A stretch of DNA of 64,000 bases, taken from the NCBI GenBank assembly GCA_963767835.1, contig CAVYFY010000029.1, positions 68,077 through 132,076 on the forward strand, read 5' to 3'. Shown one piece after another: positions 18,722 to 27,581 of the stretch. Each line of letters opens with the position of its first letter. The stretch's first letter is position 1. The notes under the pieces were generated by a model, which was given only the letters and a program-made list of their open reading frames with translations, was not told the origin of the DNA and made no database searches. This DNA is from SIAQ01 sp963767835. GTDB lineage: Bacteria; Planctomycetota; Planctomycetia; Gemmatales; Gemmataceae. The position numbers were made by a program, and so were the translations under genes.

Positions 18722-19542
18722 TATCCAACGGCCTGGCGGATGCGCAGGCAGCATTCCACGAGGGCGGGGAAATCGTCCAGGGCAATCATATTCGGCCCGT
18801 CGCTGAGCGCCTCGTCGGGGCGCGGGTGCGTTTCGATGAAGACGCCGTCGCAGCCGCAAGCGACCGCCGCCCTCGCAAGAAACGGGACCATGCCGCGTTC
18901 GCCGTCGGAGCGGTCCCCTTTGCCGGCTGGTTTCTGTACGCTGTGGGTGGCGTCAAAGATCACGGGGCAGCCAAATTCTTGCATCATCGGAATGGCCCGC
19001 ATGTCGTTGACCAGCTGCCCGTAACCGAAGGTGGAGCCGCGCTCGGTGAGGAGGAGTTGATGATTGCCGACTTCGTCCATCTTGGTGACGACGTTTTTCA
19101 TGTCCCACGGGGCCATGAACTGGCCTTTTTTGACATTGATTGGCTTGCCGGTGCGTCCCGCCGCGAGGATGAGATCAGTCTGCCGGGCGAGAAACGCGGG
19201 GATTTGCAACAGATCGCACGCTTGCCCGGCGGGTTCGGCGTGCCAGCATTCATGGATATCGGTGGTCACTGGCAACCCGGTGCGCTGCCGGGCGGCTTCC
19301 AGCGTCTTCAAGCCTTCGTGCAAGCCCGGCCCGCGAAACGATTTGCCCGAGGTGCGATTGGCCTTGTCGAACGACGCCTTGAACACGAGCGGAATCCGCA
19401 GCCGCTCAGCAATGGTGGCCAGCTGCTCGGCAATCCACAGCGTCAGATCGTGCGACTCGATCACGCACGGGCCGGCGATCCAGAGCAGCGGTTGATCGTG
19501 GCCGCAGGCGAGCTTGCCGATGTGGACGATGTTGCGATTCAT
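18721..19542 (-). CDS. kdsA: 3-deoxy-D-manno-octulosonate 8-phosphate synthase
   Basis: 273 residues, normal length. Motifs of the KdsA/DAHP-synthase barrel: IAGPCVIES near the start, FKASFDKANRTS (phosphate and PEP binding), FLARQTDLILAAG, NVKKGQFMAPWDM, TERGSTFGYGQLV and IFDATHSVQ. It condenses arabinose 5-phosphate with phosphoenolpyruvate to give KDO 8-phosphate for lipopolysaccharide, which implies an LPS-bearing outer membrane. A GGAGGGAACC precedes the ATG. The following lipoprotein gene is coupled through TAATG. Confidence 0.95.
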   Translation of the reverse strand: MNRNIVHIGKLACGHDQPLLWIAGPCVIESHDLTLWIAEQLATIAERLRIPLVFKASFDKANRTSGKSFRGPGLHEGLKTLEAARQRTGLPVTTDIHECWHAEPAGQACDLLQIPAFLARQTDLILAAGRTGKPINVKKGQFMAPWDMKNVVTKMDEVGNHQLLLTERGSTFGYGQLVNDMRAIPMMQEFGCPVIFDATHSVQKPAGKGDRSDGERGMVPFLARAAVACGCDGVFIETHPRPDEALSDGPNMIALDDFPALVECCLRIRQAVG

Positions 19543-19603
19543 GATGGTTCCCTCCGTGGATGCATTACTGGCTTGTCACTGCTTGCAATGGGTTGCTTTC
19601 GCG

Positions 19604-20257
19604 TCACGGACATTCGGCCAGTATTTTGTGTGCGCGCTTTATCTCGGAGAGGAATGATTCTTGTCTTTCGATTTTAGCGACAATACCTGGTATCCCTCGC
19701 TGTCCGTGGGCCGTCTTCGTTTTGTTGGCGTGGGCAATCATGGCCTTCCGTTTTGTCGCGTCTGCTATCGAATACAAACTGGCGAGTCCCTTGTGTTTCT
19801 TACGAAGCTCGATGTAGTCATCGAAAAACGACATCGCCAAGTGATCGGCGTTCAATGCCTGAAAGCAGGTTCCCAACCTGAAAAAACAATCCAGCACCAG
19901 AGAGGATGCCCAGTTCATGTCCTCGCCGCATTCATCTTCGTGAAATTTATCAGGGTACATTTCGATCAATGCGTCGTATTTCTTGATCGCTTCTTTCGGC
20001 CGCCCGAGCGCGGCGCAGGCTCCCGCGTAATCCCACAAAACCAAAGGACAGTGCGGAGCGATCACAAAAGCCTTTTTTATTAGCGTGAAAGCCTTCCGAT
20101 AATCCTCTTGTTCGTAATAGGTCACGCTTAATCGGTCCAAAAGCCAATGACTGTCGGGAGACTTGCGCAACTCTGGTTCAAGCAGCGCTCTTGCTTCGGT
20201 CCATTTTTCTTGCTCGAAAAGGGAATTAATCCGGTCCGAGAAATCGACTTTTTCCAT
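19604..20257 (-). CDS. TPR-repeat protein, cytoplasmic
   Basis: 217 residues with no signal peptide. Tetratricopeptide units are visible: EARALLEPELRKSPDSHWLL, LSVTYYEQEDYRKAFTLIKK and ACAALGRPKEAIKKYDALIE. The C-terminal third is charged and without repeats. It follows a 47-54 residue basic ORF by 18 bases. Base composition is less GC-rich than the flanks. Function unknown; an immunity-type role is considered in the findings. Confidence 0.65.
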   Translation of the reverse strand: MEKVDFSDRINSLFEQEKWTEARALLEPELRKSPDSHWLLDRLSVTYYEQEDYRKAFTLIKKAFVIAPHCPLVLWDYAGACAALGRPKEAIKKYDALIEMYPDKFHEDECGEDMNWASSLVLDCFFRLGTCFQALNADHLAMSFFDDYIELRKKHKGLASLYSIADATKRKAMIAHANKTKTAHGQRGIPGIVAKIERQESFLSEIKRAHKILAECP

Positions 20258-20275
20258 TGCTCACCCATTCCCTTC

Positions 20276-20440
20276 CTAACCGCGTCTTCTCTTGCGGCCC
20301 TGCGGCTTCCGCCGTTGATCGCCCTTTTCAGATTTCTCTTGATCCTTTTTGCGTCTCGCTTGGCCTTTTTCGTGTTTGCTCTGGGTTGACGGCCTGGCGT
20401 TCTTGAAGTGCTCAGCCATGATGGGCGATTCCCGGAACAT
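20276..20440 (-). CDS. Tiny lysine/arginine-rich ORF, possible toxin-tail remnant
   Basis: 54 codons from ATG at 20440 (or 47 from 20419), about 40% charged: SKHEKGQARRKKDQ, KGDQRRKPQG. The frame is open upstream to a TAG without an obvious start, as in a fragment of a longer protein. From memory, similar 'KHEKG.AR.K.DQ..EKGD.RR' tails end polymorphic (RHS-type) toxins; I cannot check this. It lies directly before the TPR gene. Confidence 0.35.
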   Translation of the reverse strand: MFRESPIMAEHFKNARPSTQSKHEKGQARRKKDQEKSEKGDQRRKPQGRKRRRG

Positions 20441-20510
20441 GGTCTCTTCCACGCCGTTGACAATACCCCAACCGCGCTATTTTTTCAACTCCACCGGCCA
20501 AGCACCGCCA

Positions 20511-21305
20511 TCACCGTAATCCCCGCTCGCGCAGCAACCGATGGGCCCACGCCTTGTCTGGTTTGTGCAATGCGGGCGCCGGGTCCTTGCGGTAGTCGAT
20601 CGACAGATCGTAAGCCCCATGCTCGTAGGCTTCATGGAAGACCTTCCCCAATTCCAACGGAAGGTCTGGATCAGGCCGGCGAAGCGGAATGCCAATCGTC
20701 GGCAACGGGTCGCGCAGGTTGAAACGCCAATAGCGGGCTTTGCGCTTCTCAGCACGATACTGAAGGACCCGGTAGTCGCTCGGCTGAATGAACGATTTCG
20801 CAACCGACGGAATGCCCGCACGCAGCAGATCGATTTCGATCCAATGAACGCCCGCTTCGATTGCTTCGCGCCTCTTCTCCAGAAAACTCTTGCGTCCATT
20901 GGATCCCTGGACCTTGTTGGCGGGGCTCACAATCTCGATGATCGCAACCAGGCTGCCGGTCTCGCGATGGCGAATTTCCAACCGGGCCTCCTTGATTTCC
21001 TCCTCGATCCAGCCGGGAATTTCCTCCGCTTCCGAGATCGCCACCGCGGCGCCATGGCTAACCGTTTGCTTCCGCGCACGCGCTGCTGCCACGGCTTTCT
21101 CGATCCGGACATCGGGGATGATCACCTCGATGCCAGGATCATCCGGATCGGTGACGTAAACGCGAAGCTCAACGCGAGCCACGTAATGCGGGCGGAGACC
21201 TGGATTGAGGGACGCGCGAATTTGGCTGATCAATTCATGATGCAGATCCGGCCAAATGTCAGGGGATTCGAGGTAAGGATCCATTCCGGGGAACGGCGAT
21301 GGCAT
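20511..21305 (-). CDS. DUF4058 family protein
   Basis: 264 residues with the family start MPSPFPGMDPYLE.P..WPDLH, the central IIEIVSPANKVQGSNGR..FLEKR and the end RLPDPDLPLELG-like stretch (here RRPDPDLPLELGKVFHEAYE). The IEIVSP.NK element resembles a restriction-like core strand, but no catalytic set is certain. Cytoplasmic, function unknown; it is common in planctomycetes and cyanobacteria. Confidence 0.88.
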   Translation of the reverse strand: MPSPFPGMDPYLESPDIWPDLHHELISQIRASLNPGLRPHYVARVELRVYVTDPDDPGIEVIIPDVRIEKAVAAARARKQTVSHGAAVAISEAEEIPGWIEEEIKEARLEIRHRETGSLVAIIEIVSPANKVQGSNGRKSFLEKRREAIEAGVHWIEIDLLRAGIPSVAKSFIQPSDYRVLQYRAEKRKARYWRFNLRDPLPTIGIPLRRPDPDLPLELGKVFHEAYEHGAYDLSIDYRKDPAPALHKPDKAWAHRLLRERGLR

Positions 21306-21358
21306 GTTGATTCCTCGGATTTATCTTGGACCGATCTTCACAATCGTACCGGATCGCA

Positions 21359-21715
21359 TCATTGCTTCAACTCCACCGGCACTGCGTCGATCTTGGCGGC
21401 GAGGATGAAATCGTTTTCGGTCAGGCCGCCGACCGCGTGGGTCGAGATTTCGATGGTCACGTTGCGATAGCCGACGAGGTGCAAGTCGGGATGATGGTCC
21501 TCCGTCTCGGCAATGTCGGCGACGTGGTTGAAGAATGTGATCGCCTCCGCGAAATCGCGCACGCGCCATTCACGGCGAATTCGTTTGCCGTCGTCGGCAA
21601 GCTTCCATTGCGGCAGCGAGCCGAGCAAGGCGCGGACCTGGTCCGGCGGCAGGGCCGGCACTCCGGATTCGCAAGAGACGCAACGCTTTTCCCTCAATTG
21701 CGTGGCTGTGGTCAT
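21359..21715 (-). CDS. 4a-hydroxytetrahydrobiopterin dehydratase (PCD/DCoH)
   Basis: 118 residues, with the full active-site pattern AETEDHHPDLHLVGYRNVTI followed by STHAVGGLTENDF: the paired histidines and later His/Asp dehydrate 4a-hydroxytetrahydropterin in pterin recycling. The N-terminal CVSCESG segment before 'ALPPDQVRALLGSLPQW' is common in this group. The PTPS/QueD gene at 61294 is another pterin-related gene but is far away. Confidence 0.9.
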   Translation of the reverse strand: MTTATQLREKRCVSCESGVPALPPDQVRALLGSLPQWKLADDGKRIRREWRVRDFAEAITFFNHVADIAETEDHHPDLHLVGYRNVTIEISTHAVGGLTENDFILAAKIDAVPVELKQ

Positions 21716-21924
21716 GGCATTCTCCTTTCGGAAAAATGGGCGAGCCGGGCGAAACCGGTCGCTATTTTCATTCTCGCAGATTGGGCCGAAATGTCCAAGT
21801 CGTTAAAGTCTGCCAGAACCTGGGCGGTTCTTGCCGATTTTATGCGTCGTGCACGCAGACGCACTGTTGGCCACGCCGAAGCATATGAAGGCAGTGACTG
21901 GTGCTGCAATGTGGTTACTGCAGA

Positions 21925-22003
21925 AAATTCAATAAGGAACGCAAGAAGGCATGAAAGCCAACCATTCCATTCCAGCTTTCCTGCAATCCTTATTGAATTC
22001 GGA
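21925..22003. repeat. Imperfect inverted repeat (family K) in a 420-base gap
   Basis: Arms based on AATTCAATAAGGA..GCA.GAA face each other across about 25 bases. The gap 21716-22136 otherwise shows no convincing gene; it is more AT-rich than its surroundings. Confidence 0.6.
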
Positions 22004-22136
22004 ATTCGATTCATCTGTGGGGGTGTCGGTCTGTGCGTGCAACGAATCGACGTAAGCCAAGAGCATTTCGGTGCTTGCTGAGCGAGAATTCGTTGCATCG
22101 TCATTTTCCGCGCCGCCTCATCCGTAAAGGCTCCTT

Positions 22137-23278
22137 ATGAAAAGCCTGACTCGCATTACCCTGATCGCGTTGGTTCTAGCCGGCATTTGGCCGACGCTGG
22201 GCCAGGCCCAATTCAACCAGTATTTTCAGCCGGCCAAGGAAAAGGAAAAGGGGAAAGATGAATTCGACATGATCGGCCTGGTCCGCCGGCTCAAGGGCCG
22301 CATCGTGGACCACACCAACAACCACGGGCAGGACCACCGCATCTGGTCGCGCTCGCTCCATCAATGGCGCGATCTCTACGTCTATCTGCCCCCCGGCTTC
22401 GACCCGCACGAGCGCTATCCGATCGTCTTCTATCTGCATCCGTTCGCTTTCGATGAGCGGACCTTCCTGCGTCTGGTGCCTTTCATTGATGAAGCGATTG
22501 CCAGCGGCAAGCTGCCGCCGCTCATCGTGGCGGCGCCGGACGGATCGCTGGACGGCCAGGGGTGCCTGGAGCGTCCGGGCAGCTTTTTCCTGAACACCGG
22601 CGCCGGGCCCTACGAAGATTTCCTGATGCAGGACGTGTGGGACTTCGTGTGCAAGCATTATCCGATTCGCCCCGAACGCAATGCCCACGTGCTGGCCGGC
22701 ATCTCGATGGGAGGCTTCGCGGCGTTCAATCAAGGCATCCGCCATCGCAACGCGTTCGGCATCGTCGCCGGCATTCATCCGCCACTCAATCTGCGCTGGG
22801 CCGACGTGGACGGCAACCCGCGCGCAAGTTCGACCCGCGCCGTTGGGGCTGGCGCACCGGCTTCGACAGCCCGCACGAAGTCATCGCCAGCTTCGCCGGC
22901 GGCGTCGCCAAAGTCCGCATGGGCCATGTTGTCCGCCCCGTCTTCGGCGAAGGGGATGAAGCGCTCCTCAACATCGCCGCCAACAATCCGCTCGAACTGG
23001 TCCTCTCGACCGGCCTGCGCAACGGCGAGCTATCGATGTTCGTCGGCTACGGCGGCCGCGATGAATTCAACATCGACGCCCAGGTCGATAGCTTCCTCTA
23101 CTACTGCAAATTCCGTGGCCTGGGCATCGCCGTCGCCTTCGAACCCGACGGCCGTCACGATGGGATCACGGCTTTGAAGATGCTGCCGGCGTTGTTCCGC
23201 TGGCTCGGCCCACAGCTCGAACCATATGCGCCAGGTGCGCCAGGTTCGGGCCGATGCAGCGCGGGCTGCTTGCCGTGA
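22137..23278 (+). CDS. Secreted esterase-D-like alpha/beta hydrolase, frameshifted
   Basis: A signal peptide (ending GQAQ) is followed by a putative esterase domain: RDLYVYLPPGFDPHERYP, then the nucleophile elbow AGISMGGFAAF (GxSxGG) at about residues 189-199, and later AVAFEPDGRHDGITA with the catalytic His. One base is missing near 22820: DVDGNPRA is in frame 0 and KFDPRRWGWRTGFDS in frame 2. The family hydrolyses carboxylic esters, including feruloyl and S-formylglutathione esters; export points to an extracellular or periplasmic substrate. Confidence 0.8.
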
Positions 23279-23295
23279 CATTAATTCAAAGATTT

Positions 23296-23377
23296 AGCCA
23301 CGGATGGAACACAGATTGAACACGGATGAAAATCCCGGAGCGCATGCCAGGTTCTTGCCATCCGTGTTCAATCTGTA
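23296..23377. repeat. Family F inverted repeat, diverged copy
   Basis: Left arm CCACGGATGGAACACAGATT plus GAACACGGATG; right arm ATCCGTGTTCAATCTGT. The right arm lies at the start of the next reading frame and may have replaced that gene's original start. Confidence 0.75.
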
Positions 23378-23658
23378 CTACAAACGGTTCATTTCTTGAC
23401 CTGCCTCACGCGGCTCGACTGGCGGCGGCGCTTTCGACCAGATCGAGCAATGCGCCGACCGTTTTTGATCGAATCCTGGGGCAACTCGACGAAGTTCGGA
23501 ATCGGTGCCAGGAGATGCGTTTTGGGCAATTGATCGCGACCATTGGCATGCTTGCCGAGGATGAGACGGGGCATTCTCTGTGGGATGTCGAGGACGCCGA
23601 TTTCGCCGCGGCCCTGGAACGCTTCGCTGGTGACTTGGCGCGCCGAGGGTCATCTTGA
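23344..23658 (+). CDS. Small hypothetical protein, start uncertain
   Basis: The conserved-looking part is the last 64 residues (FDRILGQLDEVRNRCQEMRF...SLWDVEDADFAAALERFAGDL), a compact helical protein. Upstream codons come from the family F repeat and are probably not native, so the true start is likely downstream of 23390, perhaps at a non-ATG codon. Its stop overlaps a TTG that could start the next gene. I recall similar small planctomycete proteins but know no function. Confidence 0.5.
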   Translation: MPGSCHPCSICTTNGSFLDLPHAARLAAALSTRSSNAPTVFDRILGQLDEVRNRCQEMRFGQLIATIGMLAEDETGHSLWDVEDADFAAALERFAGDLARRGSS

Positions 23659-23687
23659 CGAGGCAGAGCGCGCCGGGTAGCGTGGGA

Positions 23688-24050
23688 ATGATGACGAAGA
23701 AACGCTTGGCCCTGATTGCCGTCCTGCCGCTCACGGTTGCCGTGATCCTTGGCGCGCTGGCGATGCTGCCGCCCCCTCCCGGCGTCACGAAGGCGAATTT
23801 TGACCGCATCCAAGACGGGATGACGAAAGCGGAAGTGGAAGAGATCTTCGGAACGGGACCAGCGTCGGGTTGGCGCGGCACGGAGGTCGAGGGCGAAACG
23901 TGGGGATGGTGGGAAGGCGAAGACGAACCGGGTGCTGAGATATCCTTTAACGACGAGCGAGTCAGCCGAAGGCTCTGGTTCTCCGATCCCAAAATGGAAA
24001 CTGTCCTCGCAAGGGTTCGTCGCTGGCTTCATCTTCCGAAGGGAAACTAG
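23688..24050 (+). CDS. BamE/SmpA-like small exported protein (paralogue)
   Basis: 120 residues: hydrophobic anchor (LALIAVLPLTVAVILGALAM), then GVTKANFDRIQDGMTKAEVE, the SmpA/BamE helix, and C-terminal RRWLHLPKGN. It is a paralogue of 3216-3575. ATG codons at 23688 and 23691 are both possible. Like its paralogue it sits directly behind a small soluble gene. The 280 bases that follow (24051-24332) hold no visible gene. Confidence 0.65.
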   Translation: MMTKKRLALIAVLPLTVAVILGALAMLPPPPGVTKANFDRIQDGMTKAEVEEIFGTGPASGWRGTEVEGETWGWWEGEDEPGAEISFNDERVSRRLWFSDPKMETVLARVRRWLHLPKGN

Positions 24051-24332
24051 CAAATCCCGGCGAATGCGTAGTAACCGTCTGCTACGTGTTCGGAATCCAT
24101 AGCAACGCGAGAATGCGTTGGTGTGGTTGTCGGCGTGAAACGAATCGACGCAATGCTTTGCTCGCAAGGGACTTCCTGCGTGAAAAATCATTTCACGCCA
24201 CCGCGTCTCGCCAAGATCGGCCCTTCCGCCTAAACGAAGATTTCATCATTCCCGCCTTGACGCCTCCCACCAACTCACTACGCTTAATCTTTTGTTTCGC
24301 ACCTGCTCGCCTGAAGGTTGGTGCGTTCGCGA

Positions 24333-25208
24333 ATGAACGATGCCATACGCAAAGCTGAAACGCTCATCGAAGCGCTCGGCTACATTCGGCAATTCCGCAA
24401 TCGCACCATCGTCATCAAGCTCGGCGGCAGCGCGATGGAGGAGCCTGATGCGCTACAGGCCACGCTGCAAGACATCATCTTCATGGCCACCGTCGGCTTG
24501 CGACCCATCGTCGTGCACGGCGGCGGTAAGCCGATCGACCGCGCGATGGCCGACTCCGGGCTGAAGCCTCGCAAGGTTCTGGGGCGGCGTTACACCGATG
24601 ACGAAACTTTGGCCATCGTCGTCCGCGTGCTACTCAAGGAGATCAATGCGGACCTCGAACAGCAAATTCGCCGGCTGGGGGGCCGCGCCATCGGACCGCA
24701 TCTCGGCTCATTGCCGTTGTTGTTTGGCGAAAAACTGATGCTGCCCGGCCCGGACGGCCAACCGATCGACCTGGGGCGCGTCGGCGCGGTGACGCGCATT
24801 GATGCCGAGTTGTTGGGCGACTTCTGCGAGGCGGGGATCATTCCGCTCATTCCGTCGCTGGCTTTGGACGAACAAGGCGGCTGGCTGAACGTCAACGCCG
24901 ACACCGCCGCCGCCGCCGTCGCCGCCCGCATGCAAGCCGAAAAGCTGGTGCTGATGACCGACACGCCCGGCATCTTGCTCGACCGCAAGAATCCCGATTC
25001 GCTCATCACGAGCATGAACGTGCAGCGCTGCCAGGAATTGATCCAGCAGAAAATCATCGAGGAAGGCATGATCCCCAAGGTAGAAGCGTGCTTCGAAGGT
25101 CTGCGCGCCGGCGTCAAGAAGACGCACATCATCGACGGCCGACTCCGCCATTCGCTCTTGCTCGAAATCTATACGCACCACGGCGTGGGGACAGAAATAG
25201 TCCGGTGA
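24333..25208 (+). CDS. argB: Acetylglutamate kinase
   Basis: 291 residues, normal length. Amino-acid-kinase motifs: TIVIKLGGSAM (phosphate binding Lys and Gly), PIVVHGGGKPID, NVNADTAAAAVAARMQAEKL and LMTDTPGIL. It phosphorylates N-acetylglutamate, the second step to arginine. The start MNDAIRKAETLIEALGYI matches the family N terminus. argD and argF follow. Confidence 0.95.
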   Translation: MNDAIRKAETLIEALGYIRQFRNRTIVIKLGGSAMEEPDALQATLQDIIFMATVGLRPIVVHGGGKPIDRAMADSGLKPRKVLGRRYTDDETLAIVVRVLLKEINADLEQQIRRLGGRAIGPHLGSLPLLFGEKLMLPGPDGQPIDLGRVGAVTRIDAELLGDFCEAGIIPLIPSLALDEQGGWLNVNADTAAAAVAARMQAEKLVLMTDTPGILLDRKNPDSLITSMNVQRCQELIQQKIIEEGMIPKVEACFEGLRAGVKKTHIIDGRLRHSLLLEIYTHHGVGTEIVR

Positions 25209-25210
25209 TT

Positions 25211-25291
25211 GCAAGCCCCAGGATAAGCGCAGCGTTGCTGGGGGTCGCGGGTTCTTAACCCCCAGGAACGCTGCGCTTATCCTGGGGCTTG
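25211..25291. repeat. Family G inverted repeat between argB and argD
   Basis: Arms CAAGCCCCAGGATAAGCGCA and complement, extending through GCGTT.CTGGGGG. It fills almost the entire intergenic space of the arg cluster. Confidence 0.85.
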
Positions 25292-25301
25292 CGGGTGCAT
25301 T

Positions 25302-26493
25302 ATGACCTCCGCCGAGACCATTGAGATTTTCTCCAAATACGTCATCGGCAATTACCGCCGCTTTCCGGTGTGCCTGGTGCGCGGCGAGGGTTCGTACGTC
25401 TGGGACGCCGAGGGGACGCGCTATCTCGATTTCTTTCCGGGCTGGGGCTGCAACCTGCTCGGCCATTGCCCGCCGCGCGTGGTGGAGGCGGTGCGCCGAG
25501 CAGGTCGGCAAGCTCATTCACGCCCCGAACACCTGGTACATGGAGCCTCAAGGATTGCTCGCCAAGGCCCTCGTCGAACGCAGCGGCCTGGACGCTCAAT
25601 GCTTTTTCTGCAACAGCGGCACCGAAGCGAACGAAGCGGCCATCAAACTTGCCCGGCTCAACGGCAAGCCGAACGGGCGCTACAAGATCATCACGATGCT
25701 CAACAGTTTTCATGGCCGCACTTATGGAGCATTGAGCGCGACGGCTCAGCCGAAGTATCACAAGGGCGTCGAGCCAATGCTGGCGGGGTTCCAGTACGCC
25801 CCGTTCGGCGATCTCGATGCGGCCACCCGGCTCGTCGATGCCGAGACCTGCGCGATCCTGATCGAGCCGATCCAGGGCGAAGGGGGCGTCAATCTTCCGC
25901 CGCCCGGCTATCTCGAGGGTTTGCGGGCCCTTTGCGACAAGCATGGCCTGATGCTGATCTTCGACGAAGTGCAGACGGGCATGGGTCGTACCGGGACCTG
26001 GTACGCCTTCCAGAATTTTGCTGTCGAGCCTGATGCGATCACGCTGGCGAAAGCGCTGGCGGGCGGCATCGCTTGCGGCGGGCTATTGGCGAAGAAACCG
26101 TTTGCCGAGAAGCTGGTTCCCGGCACGCACGCGGCAACCTTCGGCGGCAACCCGATTGCCTGCGCCGCCGCCCTCGCCGCCATCGAGACGATTGAAGGAG
26201 ACGATCTGCTGCCGGGGGCCACGCACATTGCCGACGCGTTCCGTGCCCGCTTCGAAGCGCTGCAAAAGCGTTCGCCCTTGATTCAGCAAATTCGCATCAA
26301 GGGAACGATGATCGGCATCGAGCTGTCCATCGACGGCACGCCTATCGTCGATGAATGCCTGAAGCGCCGGCTGCTCATCAATTGCACGCACGGCAATGTG
26401 CTGCGCCTTTTGCCCGCGCTCAACCTCCCCGACGACGCGCTGCAAGCCGGCTGCGACATCATCGACGAAGTGTTGCAGTTGCAAAAAGTGTAA
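25302..26493 (+). CDS. argD: Acetylornithine aminotransferase, frameshifted
   Basis: About 396 residues when joined. Class III PLP aminotransferase motifs: YVWDAEGTRYLDFFPGWGCN, FCNSGTEANEAAIKLAR, NSFHGRTYG, IQGEGGVN, LIFDEVQTGMGRTG and LAKALAGGIACGG with the PLP Lys. One extra base near 25495 breaks it: EAVRR is in frame 0 and EQVGKLIHAPNTWYMEP in frame 1. Since this is an essential biosynthetic step (N-acetylglutamate semialdehyde to N-acetylornithine) beside intact argB and argF, a sequencing error is the likely cause. Confidence 0.93.
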
Positions 26494-26501
26494 TGAGAAA
26501 T

Positions 26502-26618
26502 GCGAATCACGAAAACACGAAAGGATGAAACACCTAACATTAGCGCCTGGCAATTCCCAGCAAGCCCTCGCGCAGGTTTCGTGTTTTCGTACTTTCGTGT
26601 TTTCGTGATTCGCATTTG
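26502..26618. repeat. Family H inverted repeat between argD and argF
   Basis: Arms ATGCGAATCACGAAAACACG on the left and CGTGTTTTCGTGATTCGCAT on the right, with more CGTGTTTTCGTACTTTCG between. A third distinct repeat family in the arg cluster region. Confidence 0.85.
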
Positions 26619-26669
26619 AATTCTTATCTCGATGTCTTGCCGCCAATGACTCGGACCGGAGAAACTGTG

Positions 26670-27581
26670 ATGCCGCATTTCATTGACCTGCTCGACTGGG
26701 ACGGTGAGCAAATCCTCAAGCTGCTCAAAGAAGCGGCACGCCTGAAGAAGGCCCACGCCAAGGGCAAACACAAATTGCGTCTGGCGGGCAAGGTCCTCGG
26801 CATGATCTTCGAGAAGCCATCGCTGCGCACGCGCGTCAGCTTCCAGGCCGGCATGGCTCAACTCGGCGGGCAGGCGGTTTTCCTCAACGGCAAGGAGGCG
26901 GGACTGGGCAAGCGCGAGAGCCTAGCCGACATCGCCCGCACGATTTGCGAATACGTCGATGCCATCGTCCTGCGCACTTTCCAGCACGAGAACGTCGTCG
27001 AATTCGCTCGCTGGTCGAGCAAGCCGGTCATCAATGGCCTGTCCGATTATTATCATCCCTGCCAGGCGCTCGGCGATCTCCTGACCGTGCGCGAATGCTG
27101 CGGCGATCTGGAAGGCAAAACCATCGCCTTCGTCGGCGACGGCAACAACGTCGCCCGCTCCCTCGCCGTCGCTTGCGGCAAGGTCGGCATGCGCTTCATC
27201 CTGGCCGCCCCGCCGAGCTATCGGTTCGATCGGCCCTTCCTCAAGGCGTATCAAGAGCACGTGAATGGCCGACTCGAGGAAACCGACGATCCGGTCAAGG
27301 CCGTTGCCGACGCGGATGTGATTTACACCGATGTCTGGGCGAGCATGGGCCAGGAAGGGGAAGCGAAGACCCGAGGCAAGCACTTCGAGGCGTACCAGGT
27401 GAACGCGGAGCTGTTGAAAGCCGCGCCGAAGGGGGTGAAGGTGATGCACTGCTTGCCGGCCCATCGCGGCGAGGAAATCACCGACGAGGTGCTCGACGGC
27501 CCGCAGTCGGTCGCCTTCCCCCAAGCCGGCAACCGCATGCACGCGCAGATGGCGCTGTTGGCGTGGGCCATGGAGGCCTAA
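26670..27581 (+). CDS. argF: Ornithine carbamoyltransferase
   Basis: 303 residues. Carbamoyl-phosphate motif FEKPSLRTRVSF (STRT-like loop), HPCQALGDLLT, FVGDGNNVARSL and the ornithine loop MHCLPAHRGEEI. It makes citrulline from ornithine and carbamoyl phosphate. The ATG at 26670 is chosen because MPHFIDLLDWD is the family start and GGAG lies at 26658; an upstream in-frame ATG at 26646 is less likely. Its 3' end overlaps the convergent Uma2 gene. Confidence 0.95.
   Translation: MPHFIDLLDWDGEQILKLLKEAARLKKAHAKGKHKLRLAGKVLGMIFEKPSLRTRVSFQAGMAQLGGQAVFLNGKEAGLGKRESLADIARTICEYVDAIVLRTFQHENVVEFARWSSKPVINGLSDYYHPCQALGDLLTVRECCGDLEGKTIAFVGDGNNVARSLAVACGKVGMRFILAAPPSYRFDRPFLKAYQEHVNGRLEETDDPVKAVADADVIYTDVWASMGQEGEAKTRGKHFEAYQVNAELLKAAPKGVKVMHCLPAHRGEEITDEVLDGPQSVAFPQAGNRMHAQMALLAWAMEA

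Noticed and set aside
20477..20899. Minus-strand frame ending in PVELKK, similar to the end of the pterin dehydratase
   Set aside because: Only six residues match and the rest is out of frame with DUF4058; treated as coincidence.
21712..22104. 130-codon minus-strand frame in the gap before the esterase
   Set aside because: No family resemblance, no ribosome binding site, and it runs through an inverted repeat.
25490..25500. argD frameshift as programmed recoding
   Set aside because: No slippery heptamer or downstream structure is evident, and this enzyme family is not known to use recoding; a base error is simpler.
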